From positions 1-36,142 of IMG/VR virus record IMGVR_UViG_3300009104_000059: a stretch of 36,142 bases of DNA. One strand, given 5' to 3'. Shown piece after piece: positions 1-5,316 of the stretch (positions are counted from its first letter, which is position 1; each line of letters starts with the position of its first letter). Position numbers and translations under genes: made by a program. The stretch is from a virus. The notes beneath the pieces were generated by a model, which was given only the letters and a program-made list of their open reading frames with translations, searched no databases and was not told where the DNA came from.

Positions 1-269
1 TGAAAGTGTACGCTGACACATACGCGGCTGACGGAACGGCTGTATTAGTAGGATATAAAGGCTCGTCTGAAGCAGACGCGGCGGCATTCTACTGCCCATA
101 CATACCGTTAATGTCAAGTGGTGTTGTTCTTGATCCGGCAACTTTCGAACCAGTTGTGAGTTTCATGACTAGATATGGATATGTAGAGTTATCAAACACT
201 GCATCTTCACTAGGTAATGCGGCTGACTACTTAGGTGAGATCTCTGTAGCGAACGTAACTTTTGCGTAA
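1..269 (+). CDS. 23: Major capsid protein gp23, C-terminal end (partial)
   Basis: This is the last 88 or so codons of a gene that begins before the window; the reading frame is open from base 3 and ends at TAA 267-269. The GTG at base 6 is an internal valine codon, not a start. The protein carries the gp23-type pattern of an FYCPYIPL segment followed by a Phe-Glu-Pro-Val-Val segment and a TRYGYVEL segment, which in T4-like marine phages lies near the C-terminus of the major capsid protein that builds the prolate head. A strong terminator follows 22 bases after the stop, which fits a highly expressed gene closing its transcript. The base composition is less AT-rich than most downstream genes, as is common for gp23. 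The family call is from motif memory, not from a search. Confidence 0.85.
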   Translation, partial: KVYADTYAADGTAVLVGYKGSSEADAAAFYCPYIPLMSSGVVLDPATFEPVVSFMTRYGYVELSNTASSLGNAADYLGEISVANVTFA

Positions 270-290
270 GCGAGAGTAAACAGAATACGA

Positions 291-319
291 AAAGAGGCGG
301 TCTTCGGATCGCCTTTTTT
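291..319 (+). terminator. Intrinsic terminator after the capsid gene
   Basis: An 8-bp stem (295-302 with 307-314, one G-T pair) is closed by a TTCG tetraloop flanked by C and G, the especially stable cUUCGg type. It runs straight into six Ts at 314-319, and the upstream A-run can extend the stem. This is a textbook rho-independent terminator for the capsid transcript. Confidence 0.93.
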
Positions 320-375
320 CACGATTAAACTATCTTACAACCTTTAATATCTACACACATAATAAATTAAACCAT

Positions 376-399
376 TATTTTTGATGTCTGTCAAAAATA
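376..399. repeat. AT-only inverted repeat, operator-like
   Basis: Nine-base arms 376-384 (TATTTTTGA) and 391-399 (TCAAAAATA) are perfectly complementary and separated by six bases. It lies in the 222-base gap between the capsid gene and the next gene, with no other clear signal except a weak late-promoter-like CTAAATA at 429-435. It could be a protein-binding site or a weak hairpin. There is no T-run beyond the arm itself, so it is not called a terminator. Confidence 0.4.
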
Positions 400-477
400 T
401 GTAGTTTTATCTTTCAGAATACCTTTACCTAAATAAAGTCACGTTCCCAAGTTTAGAGGGAATTAATTTAAATTTGT

Positions 478-486
478 AAAGGAGGT
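478..486 (+). promoter_or_regulatory. Very strong Shine-Dalgarno
   Basis: AAAGGAGGT precedes the ATG at 492 by about six bases and matches nearly the whole anti-Shine-Dalgarno sequence. This is stronger than almost any other ribosome site in the window and predicts heavy translation of the small membrane protein. Confidence 0.75.
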
Positions 487-491
487 CCATT

Positions 492-725
492 ATGGATATT
501 TTACAAAAAGTTAAAGGATGGGCAAAAGGAATTGCTGATGTTGGTGTATCTTTCATCGCATTAGGAATCGTTTTAGAAATCCTTTTCAACGGTCAAGGTA
601 TTCCGTTCTGGCCAAATGTTTCTGTGATAGGAAACGTACAGGGCGTACTCTCTGGATTTAGTGATCAAGGATTACTAGGTTTAGTTGCGGTTTGGATACT
701 ATATCATATCTTCAACAGAAAATAA
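492..725 (+). CDS. Small two-helix membrane protein
   Basis: This 77-aa protein has a short amphipathic N-terminus (DILQKVKGWAKGIAD) and two hydrophobic stretches, about residues 17-34 and 58-73, separated by a Gly/Pro/Asn-rich loop; it ends in a basic tail (FNRK). Two closely spaced membrane helices, small size and a very strong ribosome site are compatible with a holin-like or membrane-remodelling role, but no family was recognised. The start is fixed by the strong Shine-Dalgarno. It lies between the capsid terminator and a GC-rich hairpin (752-780), so it may be its own transcript. The weak CTAAATA box at 429-435 could be its late promoter. Function is inference only. Confidence 0.7.
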   Translation: MDILQKVKGWAKGIADVGVSFIALGIVLEILFNGQGIPFWPNVSVIGNVQGVLSGFSDQGLLGLVAVWILYHIFNRK

Positions 726-751
726 TATAGATTTAGATAACTTAACCTAAA

Positions 752-780
752 CTTGGGTGGTACTTATGGTGCCACCTAAG
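752..780 (+). other. Hairpin downstream of the small membrane gene
   Basis: A 12-bp stem (752-763 with 769-780, two G-T pairs) is closed by a five-base loop. There is no T-run after it, so termination would be inefficient or factor-dependent; it could instead protect the 3' end of the upstream mRNA. Confidence 0.6.
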
Positions 781-788
781 CAATAACT

Positions 789-890
789 ATGATTACTTTA
801 TTCATTTTATCAAAACTCGGAATTCAAATATCAATAATCGTACTATTCACCAACATATTATCTAGCATATTAGGGTTTACTTTTTGGTAA
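789..890 (+). CDS. Possible 33-aa hydrophobic peptide
   Basis: An ATG at 789 opens a 33-codon frame that is almost entirely hydrophobic: it starts MITLFILSKLG, has an Ile/Leu/Val/Phe-rich middle, and ends GFTFW. It would form a single membrane helix. No convincing ribosome site precedes it, only the stem of the 752-780 hairpin, and the AT-rich base composition makes hydrophobic codons likely by chance. It lies next to another membrane protein gene and a lipoprotein gene, which is the only contextual support. It may simply be non-coding spacer. Confidence 0.25.
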   Translation: MITLFILSKLGIQISIIVLFTNILSSILGFTFW

Positions 891-893
891 ACC
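874..893. repeat. Inverted repeat just upstream of the sigma70 promoter
   Basis: GGTTTAC at 874-880 pairs with GTAAACC at 887-893 across a six-base loop. It sits directly before the -35 box of the promoter at 899-926, a typical place for a regulator site. On the minus strand it would not be followed by a T-run, so an operator is the simpler reading. Confidence 0.4.
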
Positions 894-898
894 AAAAC

Positions 899-926
899 TT
901 GACTTTCTACCAAAATACGTTATAAT
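899..926 (+). promoter_or_regulatory. Near-consensus sigma70-type promoter
   Basis: TTGACT at 899-904 and a perfect TATAAT at 921-926 are 16 bases apart. The expected start of transcription is about base 933, which is the A of the next gene's ATG, so the mRNA may have almost no leader. It differs from the ATAAATA late boxes used by the structural genes and predicts expression by unmodified host polymerase, possibly early in infection. Confidence 0.75.
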
Positions 927-932
927 GTACGT

Positions 933-1124
933 ATGAAAACAATAGCTATATTTTTTCTTTCGTTGTTTGTATTAACAGCTTGTTCAGTAAAAAATCCTGC
1001 ATTAGATTTAGGTAAAAGATGTATGCAAAAAGGTGATCAAATTGTATATTCTTACCTTTGGGTTTATGACAAAGAAGCTGGAAATAAAGCAACAAAAGAA
1101 ATGTGCGATCAAATCGCAGAATAA
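933..1124 (+). CDS. Small lipoprotein
   Basis: This 63-aa protein has a classic lipoprotein signal: MKT, a hydrophobic core, and a lipobox LTAC with Cys17 as the predicted acylated residue. The mature part is about 47 residues, hydrophilic, with two further cysteines that could pair. It would be exported and anchored in a membrane facing the periplasm. Small phage lipoproteins are often superinfection-exclusion factors or outer spanins; nothing here decides between these, and the mature part lacks an obvious long coiled coil. It is transcribed from the sigma70-type promoter just upstream, apparently without a leader, and stops 6 bases before hemB, so the two genes very likely share an mRNA. 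No known family was recognised. Confidence 0.75.
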   Translation: MKTIAIFFLSLFVLTACSVKNPALDLGKRCMQKGDQIVYSYLWVYDKEAGNKATKEMCDQIAE

Positions 1125-1130
1125 ACATAA

Positions 1131-1934
1131 ATGGACTTACTCCAGCCGATCTTTGTCAACCAATCTGGTGAAACATATGAAGCTGGATTAGGCCCAGACA
1201 ATTCAAGTTATAGTCTTAAAGACATTAACAACAGAATTCAAACAGACATAGACTCTGGTCTAGAAGATTTCCTATTATTCATAACACCTAATAAAAAAAC
1301 TTGGACACCTGATTGGAAATTCCAAGCAGAAGTTGTAAACAAAATTAAAACAAAATTCCCAAAAATACAATTAAGTGTAGATGTATGTTTATGTTCAACA
1401 CTACCAGATGGTCATTGTTGCGTATTAGATAAACCAGATACCAGTGAACAATTATTAGTAAATTTAGGAAAACAATTAGAGTCTGCTGGAGCAGATGTTT
1501 TAGCACCAAGTGATATGGGAGAAAATACAGTTAAAAATCTTAAAGCAGAAACATCTAAATTAATAATGGCATATGTAAAATGGAGAAGTGTATTTTATAG
1601 TACATTTAGAGATGTATCAGATAGTAAACCTTCTAGTGAAAGAACTTATCAATTAAATGTTAAAAATGAATGGGGTATGACATCACGATCACATCAATAT
1701 GTGGCCGATGGTGCAGATGCATTATTATTAAAACCTGCAAGTCATAGTATGGATGTATTTGGATTAGTTAAAGCAGGAACATATAAACAAGTTGGATTAT
1801 TCCAAGTATCAGATGAATATGTAGGACTACCAACTATTCAACATCAACTAGAAATTGCAACCATATACAAAAGAGCCAATGCGTCCTTTTTAGTGACATA
1901 TGGCGCTAGAAACCTGGTGAATAAGCTAGAATAA
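1131..1934 (+). CDS. hemB: Porphobilinogen synthase (5-aminolevulinate dehydratase), short form
   Basis: This 267-aa protein matches HemB, which condenses two 5-aminolevulinate molecules into porphobilinogen in tetrapyrrole synthesis. The zinc-site segment DVCLC...GHC gives Cys86, Cys88 and Cys96. The first Schiff-base lysine is Lys150 (AYVKW, before FYSTFRD) and the second is Lys201 (LLLKPA); QVSDEY at 225-230 corresponds to QVSGEY of cellular enzymes. The GADVLAPSDM segment is at 120-129. Cellular HemB is about 320-340 aa. Here the protein begins at the LLQPIFV strand, so the N-terminal arm that holds the octamer together is absent, and an in-frame TAA at 1128-1130 shows it cannot start earlier. 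Several loops are also shortened. It lies between a lipoprotein and a small helical protein, behind a sigma70-type promoter. The family is clear; activity is unproven. Confidence 0.9.
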   Translation: MDLLQPIFVNQSGETYEAGLGPDNSSYSLKDINNRIQTDIDSGLEDFLLFITPNKKTWTPDWKFQAEVVNKIKTKFPKIQLSVDVCLCSTLPDGHCCVLDKPDTSEQLLVNLGKQLESAGADVLAPSDMGENTVKNLKAETSKLIMAYVKWRSVFYSTFRDVSDSKPSSERTYQLNVKNEWGMTSRSHQYVADGADALLLKPASHSMDVFGLVKAGTYKQVGLFQVSDEYVGLPTIQHQLEIATIYKRANASFLVTYGARNLVNKLE

Positions 1935-1957
1935 TTTTATTACTTGTAAATATTTGT

Positions 1958-2239
1958 ATGATAGAAATAACTTCAAATGAACTGTATAATGAATATTTAG
2001 AATACAGAAGTAGACTAAATGTTTGGAAGAAAAATCATGGCATTTTTATCAAAGATATTCAAAAATTAGAACGAACAGTAGATGCATTATTAAATGAAAG
2101 ATTAGATGAATTAATAATGTTAAGACAAACTAAAAGACAAATTTACCAAGAACGTGCTAATTTAAAACTACAACAAGCAATCAATTCCTTAAAATATTTT
2201 AGTAAAATAGAGCTTTTGGCTTCCCTCTCAAAAGGATAA
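1958..2239 (+). CDS. Small helical protein, unknown function
   Basis: This 93-aa protein is rich in Glu, Lys, Arg, Leu and Ile with no Pro and few Gly, and most of it (about 20-85) should form long helices, probably a coiled coil or helical hairpin. No motif or family was recognised. It follows hemB by 23 bases and may belong to the same transcript; a TGTAAATA stretch in the gap is a weak late-promoter variant. Its stop codon lies inside the ATAAATA box that starts the next transcription unit. A structural, chaperone-like or regulatory role is equally possible. Confidence 0.65.
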   Translation: MIEITSNELYNEYLEYRSRLNVWKKNHGIFIKDIQKLERTVDALLNERLDELIMLRQTKRQIYQERANLKLQQAINSLKYFSKIELLASLSKG

Positions 2240-2242
2240 ATA
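2236..2242 (+). promoter_or_regulatory. T4-type late promoter box
   Basis: ATAAATA matches the late box read by the phage sigma-like gp55 in T4-like phages. It overlaps the stop of the preceding gene and is followed by a leader of about 70 bases with two hairpins before the ATG at 2319. Confidence 0.7.
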
Positions 2243-2250
2243 CAATTGAA

Positions 2251-2289
2251 CTAGACACCTGTCTAGTCTTATGCAGACAAAACTGCGTA
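2251..2289 (+). other. Two-hairpin mRNA leader
   Basis: The leader of the 2319 gene holds a perfect 6-bp stem with an ACCT loop (2251-2256 with 2261-2266). Right after it is a 7-bp stem with an ACAAAA loop (2270-2276 with 2283-2289, one G-T pair). Neither is followed by a T-run. The second hairpin resembles one in the leader before 8223 (CAG, an ACAAA loop, CTG), so a shared 5' RNA element is possible. Confidence 0.5.
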
Positions 2290-2318
2290 TAACATAGAAC
2301 GTTAAAGGGAGAAAAAAA

Positions 2319-2684
2319 ATGGGAAGACCTATCAACAAAAGAAACTTCGGTTCAGGAGCAGGCAATATTCAAGTTACATCTTGGAGAAAAGCCACTGGTG
2401 CGGAGTCACAAACAGCTGGTTCAATCGTTAGACAAAGATCAACTAGAAAATTTCTTGTTAATGCCAATGGTGCAGAAGAAGTAATGACTCTAGTTAATAA
2501 GGCACAAGGTGCTTTAGCGGCGAGTGAATTTATCATCAATGCTAAAGACGATGGTGGAACTGCTACGCAAGTTACAAAACTTCGTAACAGAACTGTTCAA
2601 ACAGAAGGAACAGCTAATTTCAAATATACGTTAAGCGACTCTAATGCGGCGAGTTCAGCAGTTAGAACTGTAGACGTAATTTAA
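2319..2684 (+). CDS. Small virion-type protein, MGRP family (copy 1)
   Basis: This 121-aa protein begins MGRPINKRNFG and is rich in Ser, Thr, Ala and Asn, as expected for a beta-structured virion protein. It is paralogous to the next gene, sharing the MGRPxNKxxFG start, a central IxRQRxxxKFxV segment, a valine-rich middle and an xxVRTV or LTAV-type end. Similar small proteins are common in T4-like marine phages near fiber genes, but I know of no assigned role. Expression should be from the late box at 2236, with a good ribosome site (AAAGGGAG, 2304-2311). A strong terminator follows at 2711-2737, making this a single-gene unit. Confidence 0.75.
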   Translation: MGRPINKRNFGSGAGNIQVTSWRKATGAESQTAGSIVRQRSTRKFLVNANGAEEVMTLVNKAQGALAASEFIINAKDDGGTATQVTKLRNRTVQTEGTANFKYTLSDSNAASSAVRTVDVI

Positions 2685-2710
2685 TAATATAAACTAGTAA
2701 CGCATTGTAA

Positions 2711-2737
2711 GGGGAAGTTTTCACGCTTCCCCTTTTT
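2711..2737 (+). terminator. Intrinsic terminator
   Basis: A perfect 7-bp GC-rich stem (GGGGAAG 2711-2717 with CTTCCCC 2726-2732) is followed by TTTTT at 2733-2737. It ends the transcript of the 2319 gene. The next late promoter box begins three bases later. Confidence 0.95.
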
Positions 2738-2739
2738 GC

Positions 2740-2746
2740 ATAAATA
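2740..2746 (+). promoter_or_regulatory. T4-type late promoter box
   Basis: ATAAATA in the context GCATAAATAAG lies directly after the terminator and 19 bases before the ATG at 2766. The mRNA leader would be only about a dozen bases and shows no clear Shine-Dalgarno. Confidence 0.75.
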
Positions 2747-2765
2747 AGTATAATATAATAAGAAT

Positions 2766-3143
2766 ATGGGTAGACCAGTTAATAAGAAGCATTTTGGGAT
2801 CGTTAGTGGTTCAGACAACAATTTTGTTGTTACTGTGAAAGTGGGTACAAACGCAGTTTCGGCAGTTGGAATCATTAAAAGACAGCGTGGATCTAATAAA
2901 TTTATGGTAGATGATGCTAATGATGATTCCGGAAATGAAGGAGTATGTAGGTTAGTTGATAAAGACATTAATAATTTAAATGATAATGAAATGTCTTTAA
3001 CAGGTTACATAGGCGGAGCTGGTGACGGAGTTAGACTTAGAAAAGTGTTTAATAAAACCGCAATTGACTTTTCTGGCGTCCGTTATAAGTGGTCAGTTAC
3101 AGACGACTCAACTTCTAGCCAAATGGTTTTAACTGCGGTATAG
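2766..3143 (+). CDS. Small virion-type protein, MGRP family (copy 2)
   Basis: This 125-aa protein begins MGRPVNKKHFG and continues with a beta-rich body containing IIKRQRGSNKFMVDD near residues 38-52, aligning with the corresponding segment of the preceding gene. It is a diverged duplicate of that gene, and more acidic. The late promoter at 2740 should start its transcript, and it likely heads a polycistronic unit with the next genes, since the 327-aa fiber gene begins 10 bases after its stop with no terminator between. Function is unknown; a head, neck or fiber accessory role is plausible. Confidence 0.75.
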   Translation: MGRPVNKKHFGIVSGSDNNFVVTVKVGTNAVSAVGIIKRQRGSNKFMVDDANDDSGNEGVCRLVDKDINNLNDNEMSLTGYIGGAGDGVRLRKVFNKTAIDFSGVRYKWSVTDDSTSSQMVLTAV

Positions 3144-3153
3144 GGATTTATAA

Positions 3154-4137
3154 ATGTCAAGATTTGTTACAGTACCAAGTGGTGATTATAAAGTAAAAGT
3201 CCAATCTGGTGGAGAGATAAAACTAGACACTGGAGTTGGTGTAGGTAATACTAGAGTAACAGGAAATTTAATCGTTGAAGGAACTCAAACTCAAGTAACA
3301 TCAAATGAACTAACTGTTAAAGATAATATTATAGAAGTTAATAGTGGTGAAAATGGTGTAGGTGTAACACTTAATCAAGCTGGAATCAGAGTAGATAGAG
3401 GAAGTTTAGTTGACGTTCAAATGTTATTTGACGAACAACTTCAATGGAATGATCCAGATTCTCAAACAACTAGAAGCGGTGCCTTTACATTTGTAGATGT
3501 AAATGGTGCATTATTAGGTTTAAGAACTAATAGTATTAGTACTGGTGGAGCACTTTATTTCCAACCAGGAGGTTCTGGTTCTTTAAGAATAATAAAATCA
3601 ACTTATGAAACTTACGTAACAGACGATAATGATATTCCAAATAAAAAATATGTTGATACAGAGATTGTAAATCAAATTAATTCATTAGCACCTGTGTTTA
3701 TTGGACATAGTGATACAGAAGTAAGAGTAGCAGATTCTACAGGTGGAGCAAATCCAGTTAGTCAAATTACAATGTCAGTAGATGGTGTAGTAAAAGCTAA
3801 AATGAATGGTAATTCATTTGAAATGTATAATACTACTGTTGATATTGGTCAAATTAGAATAGAAGATAATATCATATCAAATACTGTAAGTAATGGTGAT
3901 TTAAAACTAGAAGCACCTGGTACAGGAGCAGTAAAAGTTACTGATTCCTTTGTAATTAAGCAAACACCAGGCACTTTAGACCCTGCTACAGACCCAGCAG
4001 TTGATACAGACGGCGTTAAACTATATTCAAAAGTTCCAGCAGGAGGCGATACTGGGCTTTATTATGTAAATACAAATGATGCTTATGGAGAAATGATCAG
4101 TAAAAATAGATCAATGGTCCTAAGTATGGTGTTATAA
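3154..4137 (+). CDS. Fiber-like structural protein (327 aa)
   Basis: The protein opens with a short beta region and a segment NLIVEGTQTQVTSNELTVKD near residues 38-57, followed by IIEVNSGE, a pattern I recognise from T4-like marine phage fibers. Residues about 230-260 contain the IRIEDNIIS / DLKLEAPGTGAVKV module that recurs in the 916-aa and 1236-aa fibers. The C-terminus (LYSKVPAGGDTGLYYVN, then ISKNRSMVLSMVL) resembles the end of small cyanophage tail-fiber proteins. There are no enzyme motifs. It is probably a trimeric fiber or baseplate-attached protein, cotranscribed with its neighbours (10 bases after the previous gene, 9 before the next). Confidence 0.7.
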   Translation: MSRFVTVPSGDYKVKVQSGGEIKLDTGVGVGNTRVTGNLIVEGTQTQVTSNELTVKDNIIEVNSGENGVGVTLNQAGIRVDRGSLVDVQMLFDEQLQWNDPDSQTTRSGAFTFVDVNGALLGLRTNSISTGGALYFQPGGSGSLRIIKSTYETYVTDDNDIPNKKYVDTEIVNQINSLAPVFIGHSDTEVRVADSTGGANPVSQITMSVDGVVKAKMNGNSFEMYNTTVDIGQIRIEDNIISNTVSNGDLKLEAPGTGAVKVTDSFVIKQTPGTLDPATDPAVDTDGVKLYSKVPAGGDTGLYYVNTNDAYGEMISKNRSMVLSMVL

Positions 4138-4146
4138 GGATAAAAA

Positions 4147-4482
4147 ATGGCTATTACAAACCACGAAATTACAACAGGACAAACAGTAGATGTGTTACTT
4201 ACACCAGCAGGTAAAAATTATGCAGTAACAGGTTTATTATTGTGTAATACTGCGGCCCAAGATCCAACAGGAGCAAATGATAGTACATTTACAATATATG
4301 CTGTAGCAAATGGTGAAACACCAGGTAATAAAAATATTATAGTCAACACGGCAACACTTCCAGGTGCTGAAACCTTCACGTTAGACACTGAAAAATTAAT
4401 TTTAGCCGCAGGCGATAAAGTTAGAATTTCAATAGGTGGTGCATCTAATGTTGCTTCGGTTGTAAGCTATCTGGAGGTATAA
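4147..4482 (+). CDS. Small beta-sandwich protein (family A, copy 1)
   Basis: This 111-aa protein has alternating polar and hydrophobic strands and ends in a pattern of Leu-Ala-Ala-Gly-Asp, a short strand and VVSYLEV. The same overall arrangement is seen in the 109-aa protein at 11942 and the 105-aa protein at 26079: an N-terminal strand, a [L/I]C or LN followed by Asn, and a late [S/A]AG[D/E/Q]K[V/L] turn. I read them as three diverged copies of one small fold placed at intervals along the fiber cluster. Its stop overlaps the next start by one base (A of ATG at 4482), indicating translational coupling. Function is unknown; fiber-associated is inferred from position. Confidence 0.65.
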   Translation: MAITNHEITTGQTVDVLLTPAGKNYAVTGLLLCNTAAQDPTGANDSTFTIYAVANGETPGNKNIIVNTATLPGAETFTLDTEKLILAAGDKVRISIGGASNVASVVSYLEV

Positions 4483-5276
4483 TGAAATTTCTAAAAAGAC
4501 ACTCTTCAAACAAAAGAATGCTTACTGGTAAAGGAGTAATCTACGATCAATATGAAAATATTAATATTGAATCTGTAGGTTCTATGCAAGTTCCTAAAGG
4601 AACAACTGCACAAAGACCCGGTTTACCTGTAGTTGGTCAACTCAGATATAACACAACAACTAAAAACTTTGAAGTTTATGAAGACGTATCCGGTGGTGGT
4701 ACTATGTGGAAATCATTTAGATTAAGTGAACCATTTGCCGTAACTGTTCAATCATTAGGAAATGGAAATGATACAGAAATAAACTTTGGTGTATTAGATT
4801 CAAATGATGGTGGTATGAAACAAGAACCATCTACACCTCAAGCAGTATTAGTAATGGTTGAAAACGTTTTACAAATTCCAACAACAAATTATACACTTAT
4901 ACAAAATCCTTGTTCTATTAATAGTACGCAAGTAGCTGTAGTACAAAATTATAATGCTTCTGGTGTTGGAGCATTTGAAAGTAAAGATTTAGCTTTTGTT
5001 GATTGGGTAGATAAAGGCTATCACGTAGGTCAACAATTTGTAGTAACAGGATCAGCTAATAACAATGGAACTTATACAGTTACAGCAGTTACACAAACAT
5101 ATCTAAGTGCTAATCAATTACTTGTTAACGAAACTAACGTAGGAAATGCTCAAATTTTTGTAGATGGAAAAAGTTCAATAACATCTAATTCATATCCTGC
5201 AGGATATTATCTTGCATTTGGTACGCCTGTACCTACTGGAAAACCAGTAACAGTTATTCATAATTTAGACAAATAA
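4482..5276 (+). CDS. Fiber-like protein with GTTAQRP/RYNT module
   Basis: Residues about 34-70 carry the module VPKGTTAQRPG...GQLRYNTTTKNFEVYE, which recurs in the 916-aa and 1236-aa fibers and is typical of phage tail fibers that end with a short tryptophan motif (here TMWKSF). The rest (about 80-264) is beta-rich, including a segment on binding-like loops and an ExKDLAFVDWVDKGYHVGQQF stretch that looks like a small separate domain. The start overlaps the stop of the previous gene by one base. A late promoter for the next fiber gene begins 18 bases after its stop. Likely a structural or fiber-tip protein; no catalytic residues recognised. Confidence 0.65.
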   Translation: MKFLKRHSSNKRMLTGKGVIYDQYENINIESVGSMQVPKGTTAQRPGLPVVGQLRYNTTTKNFEVYEDVSGGGTMWKSFRLSEPFAVTVQSLGNGNDTEINFGVLDSNDGGMKQEPSTPQAVLVMVENVLQIPTTNYTLIQNPCSINSTQVAVVQNYNASGVGAFESKDLAFVDWVDKGYHVGQQFVVTGSANNNGTYTVTAVTQTYLSANQLLVNETNVGNAQIFVDGKSSITSNSYPAGYYLAFGTPVPTGKPVTVIHNLDK

Positions 5277-5294
5277 ATTATTCCCCAAAATACC

Positions 5295-5301
5295 ATAAAT
5301 A
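5295..5301 (+). promoter_or_regulatory. T4-type late promoter box
   Basis: ATAAATA in the context CCATAAATACG is 15 bases before the ATG at 5317. A good ribosome site, AAGGAG (5307-5312), lies between them. Confidence 0.7.
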
Positions 5302-5316
5302 CGTAAAAGGAGTACT

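Noticed and set aside
899-926. Treating the TTGACT/TATAAT pair as chance in AT-rich DNA
   Set aside because: The -10 is perfect, the -35 has five of six matches including TTGAC, spacing is 16, and it lies immediately before a gene, so it is kept as a feature.
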